A stretch of DNA of 64,000 bases from Saxidomus purpurata. Lineage: Eukaryota > Mollusca > Bivalvia > Venerida > Veneridae. Position 1 is the first letter of the stretch. Each line of letters starts with the position of its first letter. The DNA is taken from the NCBI GenBank assembly GCA_022818135.1, contig JAFMSR010000010.1, forward strand, positions 8,417,557-8,481,556, in the 5' to 3' direction. Of the stretch, positions 39,401 to 52,400 are shown in pieces. Both the position numbers and the translations under genes were made by a program. The notes beneath the pieces were generated by a model. It worked only from the letters and a program-made list of their open reading frames with translations, was not told the DNA's origin and searched no databases.

Positions 39401-42400
39401 TTGTAATCCATCGAACAAATTGTTTGAGAAATTTATTTGAGACTTGTTGCACATACAAAATAAATAATGCCATTTTTTTAAAAGAAAAAAAACTTGTATA
39501 TAAACATACATGTATAGTCTTAAATTTATGGAAACGACAACTTGGAGTCTTTCTGATTTCATCGGAAATTGGTGGCTTAAAACAGCCGATTGCTTACTTT
39601 AGCGCTGCTGATGTTGCGCTAATTCAAGTACGCGCTAATAAGTTGAAACCACCCAAATCATGGCGTTTTCGCTAAAATTTAGCTACACTAAGAGTACTGT
39701 AACGTCGTACGCGGAGATGCATCATGTGTTTTGACAACCATGTATTTTAGAGAAATCAACATTTCTTGAAACTTTTAAGTTGAAAGTCTACAAATATCAC
39801 ACATGTGGACTTATTTCAAAATTTGACCAATGGTTTTTAAGTTTTTAATATTGCCATAAAAGGGAAACTACGGTATTTCAGACCTCTTGCAGACGAGCTT
39901 TTGACGAAAACACGGTGTCTCTCTATGAATATTTCATATTGTGGATACTTTTTGAAATACAAGTTAGATTTTGTTGGTTCGTTTTTCGTAATAATAGGTC
40001 TAATAAAACAGAAAAAAACCTAGCAGTCACATATTGACCCGAGAGGAAAACATTTCACACATTGAAGTGGCCTACTAGACAATCTGCACATCGAGTCTTG
40101 CGGTAAAGGACATTTCCAAAGTCTTTTATATATGGCATTATAAATAGATTTATTAATCTAGCATTGTGATCCAGAATGCTGATCTTGCCCAAGTAGTGTG
40201 TCAGATCATACGAGTATGATCCCACCGCTCCCATAGTCAATCCGGTATCTCGGTCACATTTTTATGCTAATTGCACTTTTATTATATACATTTGGATACT
40301 TGTATACATTTACATCTGCTTTCAAATGACATAGAAGCGTGTAACAGAAGGAAAAAATACCTAATAAGCATGATGTAGGCTTTATAAGTGACGTCACTGA
40401 GGTCATTGGGTTGGCGTATTTGCATAAACAAGACGTAGAGGTCCAATCATAAGCGACGTAATGAATGGATAGGACATGCAATAACTTTCTATGGACCAAC
40501 GGTAAACTGCCTTACACAAATAAATACTGATTAACATTATACATGTACTGGAGCCGTGCTGAACGGATCTATCGTCGATTGTTGCGTAAAATACATATCA
40601 ATGCTAGGTATATGATAAAACAAATGCATACACAGATGATGCCAATTCGACCCCATGGACGTTATATGATTTCATAGTACATTTTGTATATAAGTATTAC
40701 TAAGAAGGCTACTGTAAATTGCTTTGAATTCGCTAGGTCCTTTTATGCGATTTTCCCGTTTTTTAAATATTTTTCGCGAGGTTTTAAATTCGCGGCAGAA
40801 TGCCTTGATAATCTGCAAAAGTTGTAAAAGACCGACATGTTTTGTCTGGTTATGCTCGAGGCCGCCGATTTGCTATTTCTTTTATGGCTAAAACGAAGTT
40901 TAGACAATGCAACACACCAAAGCTCTTGGACTTTGGTTTGCGTCAAGAGTGCACGGAATGGAATACTTTGAAACACTTAACTAGAGGGTCATCCAAACAA
41001 AAGCCTTGCCACGACTTACATAATTACGTTTTACATGAGATGTCGTTTTTCGAAAATGATGGGCGGAATGATGGATGAATGGACGTGCAACGACCGTTGG
41101 GCAGTAGACGATGATCGGTCACAATGGCTCAGTCTGATCATATTTGCTGGTAAATTAAAGATATCTTTTTGTTTCCAGAGTTATCTTGATGTTTTGTTAT
41201 CAATACGCGAACAGTCAGACATTTTCACGAACGAGAAGTACAATTATGATTCTTGTTATTGTTATTAAATTATCGTAAGTATGTGCATAGTTTATGTTAA
41301 CACAGCGACAATAGGTGGATCACCAATGATATATTTTATTTTCTATTGGTAACATATTGAAAATACAATTATATTGAACTATCCAAAATAAAAGGAACTG
41401 TTTCCATTACAGAACAAGTGGTTGCAAAATTTGAACAATGCATTCAAGATTACTTACCAGTAGCAGGTGTAGTTGTAGTTGTCGTTGTTATATGGATACC
41501 TAAACAGAAATTAACAAAGATTAAAAGATCAAAATATGATGCTTTACATCAAAGCTGGATTAACACCCAACAGATATGATCGAACTCGAAATAACATGTT
41601 GTCTTGCATTGATTCAAGGTCGTTTATCATAAACACGAACATATACTTTTTCTGTGTAAATCCTGCAATATTTCAGGAATGAAAAACATTTATTCAGATA
41701 ACTTTTTTCTGTATATCACAGTGTGGATATCTGTAATACTTGAGTCGTGACGCTACATGGATTTGTCATGAAACCAACCGTCATTCATAATTGACATAAT
41801 TTACGGTTCTTTGTTGAACATGGAGATCAACTGCGATAATACGTTCTCATTGTTTGAATCTGTTGTCAAGTCTTGACCTTCCGAGCACATGGAAGTATAG
41901 CTTTACACACTCAATAAGAGCAGTACATTCACATCATGAAATTCTCTGTCACTAATTTAAACAAATACAATTTATGATGCGGGACGTTCTCTGGCAAGAT
42001 ACTAAAATTATTATATACGCAGTTTATTAAGTCAGGCAAATATTTTGTTCTTCTTATTATGAATAATAAATGACCTTGGAGGATCAATTCGGACGATGTT
42101 AAAAGTTCTCGCTGTTTATATCCATAGCTCATGGCCTATCATAACATTTAGGTGAACAGATTGAATGAATATATCGATATGGAATATATCGGGCGCCGCT
42201 TTGCTAATTATCATTTATTTTAGTTTTGATATAAAGAAGTTGTTTTTCATACATAAAAACATGTCGCCATATCAAAAGACCTTCTTCTGAAATACAAAAG
42301 ATCAAATGCCTGGAATCAAAAATTCGTTCTTCAAACCAATTCTTGAAAATTGAATTCTATTGAAATCCATTTTATATTAATGCGTCCGTGTTCGAGTGGT

Positions 42401-43435
42401 TAGAGTCACTGACTTGAAATCTTTGTAACCTCTCATTGATTTAGGGTCACGGGGCCGAGCCCGGCTATCGACCATGTCTCTTTATGTGAGACAGTTGGCA
42501 GTTTCGTACGTAGTATATGAGTATAGTACTTGTTCTTCCCAGGAAGGATAGTTACGTAAACTATTCACCTGTAAACAGGACCAAAGTAGGTTGTAACAGG
42601 CGTTAAACAACAACTGCGTCATGTATGATAAGATATTCTAGCATGCATTTGTAAGTTCATACAACGATTATAAGTTAAATCTTACATTTCTGAGAAAAGG
42701 TTGTATCAAACATTAGCAAATTGCTAAAGTCTGTCTTCGCAAACATAATCAAGTCAGACAAAACCACAACGCCTTTATTCTGAAAAAATATATATTAATT
42801 TAGTTTTTCGTATGATATCGGTAAGACAAATGGAAACAATCCAATATGATCCCAATCCGGCAATAAGCTGTTATAATACTTATGTTTATATTAATGATAC
42901 TATTCATTTCAAGATCTTTTGCATCAAATTATGTTATTGTTCTCACCTTTTCCTGGTGATACCGTTTCAACATGGACCGATCGGTTCTTAATATTGTTCG
43001 GATTGCATTCTGAAAGGGAAGCAGGTATTGTTTGAAGACCGTATATTTCTATGCATTTCATTCTGCGCATTTTAATGAACCTTCGTCTAATAGATGTGAT
43101 TTTACTGAATTCATTATGTGCATCATGAAACAGTTTTCTAGAGAGTCTGATCCTTTAATCATCATCTACGCTATGAAGAGAAATCATTAAGACATCTTCC
43201 ATAGAAATACTATGCAGCTACATGAATGGTTGAATTTTACAGCCGCTAATTAGATATAAACGTATGTCCTCGAGATATAATTATAAATTTCTAATAGTAA
43301 TATACTGATTGCAGATATATCAAAAAACGTATCAGTTTATCAGATGAGAAAATACAGCGACCGAATGCCCGGATATTCGTTCGGAAGGCTGACCGAATGT
43401 CCACATACCAGTTTGGGTATTCGTTGACATCCCTA

Positions 43436-43487
<52 letters not shown>

Positions 43488-46400
43488 TATCAATATTAGT
43501 AAGACCTTTCGAATTATTGATCACATTTTCATAAGAACAGGACAATTAGTATCTTTAAAAAGCTTTCTTTTTCTGAAAATATGACTCATTACCAAGTCTG
43601 TTGAAAGCAGTGTACTTTCTCTACCTTAGAATCATATTGGAATCTACATCACATTTGTATCTAACTTATACAAGTACATATACAAATTGATGGAAATTTC
43701 GTGTCTGAATCAGAACGTACACTTGTATAAAACGTGTATAAAAATTCAATATGACTATTAAAGCAACGGAAATGGCTTGTGTTCAAGAACTATTATGATA
43801 TTCAGATTTTTTTCGCCATAAAAGATGAAATTTAAGGCGTTTACCCTCTTCTGATAATTCCGTTTCCACAAAGAGCGATAGCTTCCTGTAGCCATTCGTT
43901 TATCACTCTGAAATGAAACACTATTCTGTTCGATATTCTTTATCTTAGCAGATATTTTGAATAATATGAGCTACATTTGGTATTGCATTTATATTGCTAA
44001 AAGATACTTTTATATTGATATCGCTTATCTACCATGTCTACTATAATTATACGAGATAAGGATTTCGCCTTAACACACACACACACGCACGCACGCACGC
44101 ACGCACGCACACACACATATATATATATATTAGTAGCCTGAGATTCTTTATTGACAGAAGTAACATTGTGCCTTTTCACTGATATTTGGATTTACCTGTC
44201 GGCGTATGTTTGAACGTCTAACATTTTGACTTTGTTTCTGAACCTTTTCCTCAATCTGTAAAACAATTTTATTAATTACTATTTTTTATTATTTTTGTAT
44301 TATTACTACTTTATTTTAGCTTAATGGTAAAGAAACCTTGAAGCTTATCGAGTCACTCCCGAGTCCGCTTCCTGTAAAAACCAGTACTGGTGTCATATGA
44401 GGAGGTATGGTCGTTAACCCAGTGGAGCTCGAACCCGCAACCTCGGGGTTGAGCGGCATCACAGCTCCCCTCATGTAAAATAATGAACTCTTGAAGTAAA
44501 ACGTAATTCACATGAAATATACATGTAGTTAGTAACTTTGATGAGTCGAAATTGTGCTAACTGCATTTCCAAAAAGAAAAAAAGACACTGCATGTTAAAC
44601 AGTATACTGAATAAATACTGGCCTTATGGCTCGTAGTATGTTGCTTGTCTCTTAAATGTACAAATAACACATATACCGACTCTCTCCTATAACATATTTA
44701 TTGGTTGTTATGACACGTGCTGCGAGTGTCAAGAACTATACCTCGCTCAGAAAGATATCATTGTCTGTACCAAGTAGTCTGTTCTTTTCATCTTCAGTCA
44801 TGATATATACTGTGGAGTTGGGGTCAGCACTGATATCCATTCTCAGACCCTCCCTTGGCGCTAATGACGTCACATTATATTTTACAGAAACCTGTGGCAA
44901 TAAAAACGAGAGTATAAAAACATTATAACTTACATATATGCAATGTTGGTGGTTTTGAGACAGTTCGTGTCTTAAACATGATCAAAGCACGAATGATGTA
45001 CTAAATATAGAGATTTGATTATCAAAGATGAAGTTTGACTCTCTTCCATTTGCATTATATTTTTGTATCACTGAAGTATGACTGTGTTGTTCAGTCATCC
45101 AGCTTGGCAAGGTACAACCATTCATCATTTTTGTATATTATGTCATAATAAATTCTTTGAGATACTAAGAAAGGTACTGAGGTGGACTACGCATTTTATG
45201 CTTTCACATTTCATTATGTTAGTGTGTATGTTGCAATAGAGCTGTGCATTTTGCGTAAGTGTGTCTGTGTGTATGTTAAGTAAAAATACTTGCAATTGTT
45301 TTACCTTGTTTCTGCAAGGAGACCCACCAACTTTTAGTGTCACATAATCTGACAGAAGGCTTCCTGCTGTAGTCACGTGTGTTGCAACCACATAAACCTG
45401 CGGTACCATATCGCCGGTAATATCCAAATCTATATATGTGTGTTTTGCATGAACCAGTCTGTTAACTATCGTTTTCAGCAGAATTCCACGAGCATATATC
45501 TGCATAGTAACAGAAAGTAAGAAGATTACAAAAATGTCAAACTACATTAACAAGGAATTCTTTATCAAGATATGTCTTATAGAAGTCTACGACAAAACTT
45601 CGATTACTTTTCAATAGAGATATCAGACAGCGATGAATAAATAAAATGTTTTGTGCAAATCGGAAATCAGGAGAGTGTAACTAAAACATTAATGCGGTAT
45701 AAATAATGCGACAATAATTTTATTTAGGTAAGCTTAGGAGTAGAATCATGTAAGTCAAGGAGTCGAATTGTAGTATACTTTGATTGTTTATATAAATATC
45801 ACCTTGAATGGAGATGCGGATGGAAATATTGCAACTATAAGTACATGCGTTACCGAATATATTTTATGAAACCGAAGAAGATTAAAACATTGTGTAATAA
45901 GATGGTCTGTTTTGGATTAACAACAAAATGACGGGCGGAGGACGTCTTACAAAGATCAATCACATGCTATTTGGTAGTATAGTCACAGTATAAGGTACTG
46001 ATATTCATCATGTAGCCATTTTAGTTCAGTGCTACCAACGTATATTAGAAATAACTCAATCATTAAAATAATATTACTCAATTATTAAAATTACTCAGTA
46101 TATTACTTATCAAATGACAATCAAAACATAAACAGACCCTTTTATCAAATACAAAGTCTTTTTAAAAAGACTATTACAGTATTGTGCAAAAACGACTAGC
46201 AAGCTGTGACAATGTGAATCGCTGTAAGTGTTTTATTCCTGTTGAATATATGCATATAATGTAAAACCGTGAAAGTCTGAGTATTATTGTCAAAATGTGC
46301 ATCCAATTTGTTCAGTTTATTTTTACTTATAGGTATAAGAAAAGTTACTCTGTTTAACTTAACTCTCAAATGTGTATTCAAAGCATTCCTATAGTGTTTT

Positions 46401-49400
46401 ATGCATTTTCTAGACCAAGTCATTTGAACAGTAACATAATTTTAAGAAAGGTACAACAAAGGCATACTGCTGAATTAGGATTTGACGAGGTTGACGCCTT
46501 TAGATGTAAAGCAAATTCAAGTATACATAAATTACAAATTCCAGAAGAATAAAGGCTACAAGTATTGTACCTGTTTATAAATATGGAGATATAAACGATC
46601 CATGCATCTATCTTACCAACAATATCCAAAATTCGAACGACCTATTGCTACCCTTCATGACAAAACATATAGCAAACTCAGACGGGCTTTAGAAGAAATC
46701 ATTCAAGTCGATAGTCTGACTGACACATTGTTAAAGTAGAAATAAAAAGACAGCATTATTACACAATCGATGACTAAATAATTTTTAATCAGGAAAGATG
46801 AATAATCCTATTTTCTTCAGAATTTCTGTAGCAGAATACTATCTTTGGAGTTAATGAAATAGATCTGAACATATAAAAAACATGGACATTTAATTTCATC
46901 CTGTCTGAATAACTTTTGACCAATGATATGTTAAAACAGTATTTTGTAATTCAGTGTATATAAATTCAATCGTATTTGTTGTCGTGTGTTAACTTATATG
47001 AATGATATCTTTAGCTGTGAACTAGAATGAAATATTGCTTATCTTACCTCGAAAGAAATTAATCCACTCATTTGCATCGTTGTTTCCGTTAAAACTGACA
47101 CTTTGTCACCAACCTACAAAATGACTAAAGCTCAATGTTTTATTTCAACAGGGGTAAATTGTAATATTTACGAAAACATCTGTCTACATTTAATGTAAAT
47201 AAGAACATATCATAATTCCACAAGACATGTAATTATGTTCCCGTTAAAGGTAAGTAAATTATCTACAACATCTAAACTATTACTGTTTCATCATTGAAAA
47301 ATGAAAATAATGTGCTTTATTTGTAACATGTACTTTCGATAAAGAAAGCAGTTTTGTACAACATTTTTAATAATGGTCAATTTCGCCTGTAAGACACCTT
47401 TCGTGGTAAAACAACAACAACGAGTAAGTGATTACGAGATTTTCACATTTAACCAAACTACAACGTGCTGAAATATACTAATTTACTGGATCCATGGTCT
47501 ATGATTTAACTTTTACTAATCTACCTCAATGTAAAACATATCAGTCTTCTGTATAATTAACGAATTAATAATATATACTTACATGAACATAAACTTTATT
47601 CACATTTAATCGCAGTTGTTCAACTGGTAAACTTGATACAGAATAGATAGTTATGTCCCGCTGGATTGTCGCATATCTTAACTGAAAGAGTAATCAAGAC
47701 TTACCGATAATGCAGGGGAGGAAATGCACGAACTGATATTATATACTTACATAAATATAAGCTTTATTTACATTCATTCGCAGAGGAAATGTAATCCCAT
47801 GTACCAGTTTACTTGATCTCAAGAGCAAATGAAATCATATTCATGAGCAATGATCCATTATCATAATGATAAGGTTAAACATTATTATTAGATAATAATC
47901 CCCATATTTTACCTTGAATACTATTTGGTCTGTGTGGGCACTGACTGGAACATTTAGAGCTGCATATCCAGATTCATCGAAATTAAGTGTAAAGTTTTGG
48001 AGAGTTGTTGTTTTTAAGTCAAGCCATTTGGTTGGAGGGTTGTTCAGAAGACACGAGGTAATTACAGCTGTTGTGACAGTTGGAGTTACGTAAATAATTC
48101 CTGGAGAACCAATTGGTTCTTCATCATTATATCCAACAAATACCTATAAGTGTATATTTTTCGAAAATAACTTAGCGCTATTCTTTTAAAGTTCTGAAAT
48201 ATAGAAGTAGCTGTTTCAATTGCACTAAAAATAGATATTTGCAAAAAATACCAACATAAACACAATTAAAACATTAACTTATTCTGAACTATTTATTCAA
48301 TCGTTAGAACAGAGTTGTAAATATGGCTATCTGTATTTCGTACAAATCACTGACTTACATTTTCTTTCCTGTAAAAATATAGAATAGAAAACTATTGCAA
48401 TGGAAACTTAGGTGGTCATTAGCAGAATATATATGTCTATTTAATAAACATATTCGGAAATGCGAGCGACATACAAGTACATTAAGGCATCTCATTTTTT
48501 CACGAACTAAAAGAAAACAACAGGATCCCGTTGACTTTAACAAGAGGCGGTGATTGTTTACCGTTGTGTGATATGTAAGCCCAGGTACAAATGTGTCCCT
48601 AAAATCAGCCAGTCCAAAGTTAAGTGTCTTTTGCGGTTTGTATGTCGTTGAATCAGAGCTGAACTTCAAGTCTTCTTCTGCAGCAATGGTCAAAGCTGTT
48701 GCAGTATCTGTAACTAAAGCTCGAACGACAATTTCTTGATAGCTTGAAAATTTTGCCGTAATATCTGTCATTGGAATGGTGTAGTTCACTGCCCCTTTGA
48801 TCTGAGCATCAAGAAAAATAGATACAGTGATATACATTGGCGTCATGACATAGTCAAAATTTAAATCTAAGGTTTTATGTTGCTCTGGTAGAGTCTGAAT
48901 CACCTTGAATCTTGTATGTTCGAGGTAAAAATACATTCCACGATATTGAATTAAACTTCATCTGCAGCATCAAATACTCATCGATGACACGTATGAAAAA
49001 AGGGTAGTGACTTTTATTTAGAAACAAACGTTCTAACAAGTTAAGATATATTGCGATTGTTTTTATGTATTCGGCTCTTGTTGACTTTTTCTGTAACTAC
49101 CTGTTTGAAGTATTCTAAGAAACGATTGGTGTTTTGTTTATCGTAAATTTGAATTGTACAGTTTCCAAGGACATCAGCATTGAAAGTAAATCTGAAATAA
49201 GATTGATATGTCATTATACAATGTACAAGGCTAAATAGTATGGCTCTACTATAATTAAAATTACAATCATGTTCACAGTGTACAAATATTTTGTGAATGT
49301 GCGTACTATTCTGTGGTTTTTAATGCGCCTGTTCAATGAAAAGCAGTATCAGAATTAAGGTGAAAGTGCATTTGAATTTAAAGTTATTGTTATGTTTCTC

Positions 49401-52400
49401 TCAGCCATTGCAACATCATTAGATAGAGCAAACATAAATAGTAGATTATGAGCAACACGTTTAATGTGATTAAACAACACATATGATAAAAAGGGGAAAG
49501 TTTTTTTGGTCGTTTTGTTGTCTCTATGTCACCCAATTTTCAGTAACATTGTCAAAATGCACGGTCAAATGCAGAGTGATGGTATGATTTACTTAGTGAC
49601 CTCGTGTTTCCCCTATTTGATGAAGTTTTAAACTCGGTCTTAAAATTTCCATGACAGATAATATGATACTATTCCTGACGACAATGAAAAACTGTGCTCT
49701 CTTGATTTTAAAGAGGTTTTCCTTTGATATGATTTTCTGTTCTGTTTTCAAGCCTATTTCGTGTTCAAGTTTTGAGTTCGACTTACAGATCATCAAGTTG
49801 AAGACACACTATGTCAGATAGGTGGGATAAGAGACATTTCTGCTGACTGCGAAAAATATATATATGACCTTTCAAAGATTGCATATAGACTTTAGATTTC
49901 GTTAAATCTCTTGGCCGCGATTTTGAATCCGTGTATTTCATTTCAAAACTTGACCTAGAAATAATTCTTGTTAGCACTTCTGGCAAATTGTCATTCATGA
50001 TAATGTGTTATGATGTGTTAACAATATGTGTTAACAACTGATGATTCACCCGGGCCAGGTGACCCAGAGTTATACTCGACATAACGATAATAGGGAAGGG
50101 TTCTGACATCTTTTCCCGATAACGTGGCACAAAATGTGGCCTTTTGTCTTTGATTTAAACTGTTGACTCAGGTTTAAATCATTTTATTCATTTTCTGATT
50201 TCATGTTTGCTCATCACGCTATATTTCCAGATAATCTAGGAGAAACGGATATCTGTAGATGCCTACAATTAAGTATGACCAGTATATATATTAAATTGTG
50301 AATGTTTGCACCACAAATAGAGACTTTGTTTTGAACAAAATACTACCTATAATAACTACCTAGGATTGACCGAGGCGTTCGTTATCAATTTGTACAAAAT
50401 GAAATATGATGCAGTTCGTAGAAGCATAATAAATATGGTTTATGCATATGTACTGGATTTTCAAAAAAGGCTTAAATTTATGTCAATACCACGAGTTTTC
50501 TAATCTGTACAGATTTAACTCCGAGGTTGCACTGAAGGTAAACGAATGCCGTTTGATCATATACATAATTATGCGTATTGAAAGATATAATGATGCTTTT
50601 TGTACAAAGAAAATTTGTTTCATTATCTAAAATTTTTTTTCTGTTGACTAGCCCAGCCTTGTACATGTCATGTTATTGTCATATAATGCGTATTTCTCAC
50701 CTGACACAGAAATAACTGCACCATCAAATTGGATAAAATGTATATATACTTACTTAGCTGTGATGCCGATATCTAGGGATGAGGTTGATGTCCACTTTAT
50801 GTCAGCTGGTAACGCTATGTCCACCCTGAATCTAGGGACAACTGCAATAAATAAGGTGTTCAAGAACTTCTTTTATATACAAATCAACAGAAGCGGGTTG
50901 AGACTATGTTATACGGGCACACACCGAAACACAACGACCATGCGCGCTTTTTACAAATTATAACAAGAAAATATCAATAAGTTATTGCCAAGTTCCAATT
51001 CATTGTTTTCTTTCGAGAGACAGCTTCCTACTTTTTTGTAACATGAGCAAAAATGTTCGACATATTACAACTTTTATCTTAAAGAGACTTTACGCTTTAA
51101 AAAAGCAATGACAATAATTGATGATACCAACACTACAATTCCTTGTTAAAAAGAAAATGTAACAGATGTTGATACCTGGCATCAAGACGAAGCAAACATC
51201 AAAAACTGGTGTAATGTTTAGTAAATGCATGTTACAGTATCGGAAATATATGCAACCCATTCACGCTACAATCAGCAATCGAGTGAATATATTGTAAGCT
51301 ACTGATTACTACTAATTGTATCTTAAGCTACACATTAAAGAGAGATGTTTATCCATTCGTTATCTTAATTTCGCAGGCAATTTTCATTCATTTCATAATG
51401 TGTCAAAGACCTATCCACTATTTCAGTTACATAAACATTTTCCATAGCCGTCCTAAATATAGTGGGCCGCTGACCGATGCTGGTGTCCAATAAAAACTGT
51501 TCACTACTTGCTAAACGTGTTCAAAGAACTATTCACTACTTCATTTACATAAATATTTTCCATAGCCGTCCTAAATATAGCGGGCCGCTGGCCGGCCCGG
51601 AATAAGGAACATAACTTGTAGTTCATTCTACCGTAGTTGAATTTTCGTTGTTGATATAGAGATATGGATAGAAATAGTTCAGAAATTTGCTTTGCATATT
51701 ATAAATTGCCTAACAAGCGGGCTGCTTTACCTTCCACATAGTAACAGTGACATCCACAAGTATTGTTGTCGAAAGTGACTTAGTCAACTTTGAGCTTAAA
51801 ACAAAATTGCTGCAGAAATACAAACTTACAGTCCCTTACAGAATGTTGTGTTTTAATACCGGCTTGACTAACCTATTCCTCGGAACATATTAATGAATGT
51901 GAAATAACGTTATGGTCGTTATGTAGAAGCTCAATTCAACATAGAATTTTGGGGCAATTCAAATTCTAACACATGTATGTTTAAATAGAGTTTAATAAGA
52001 CACTTTTAACTGCAAAAAAATGGATTTAAGTTTACGGTTGTTATTCAAGAATTGAAATTAAATCGCTTACCATAGTCGTTTACTTCAAACGATTTTGTAA
52101 ACGATTCTGTCTGAAAACACATGCAATTAGTTTGATCATATTTTATGCCATAAAAGACAACAACAGATATAAAAAGGAAATGAACAAAACAAAACTTTCA
52201 AACATAACGGAGTATGTGGAAGTAACACAAATAGGACATTACCTGCAAAAGGATCCGGCAACAAGTTTAGTAACACACCCCCCTTCTTAAACTTATGGTA
52301 ACATTGTACTTCTATCGCTATTAATCTCTTAATGCCATAGGTTTTAGCTTAACTTCTCTTAAATTATATTTAAATCATTTCAAATATGACTCATTTACAA

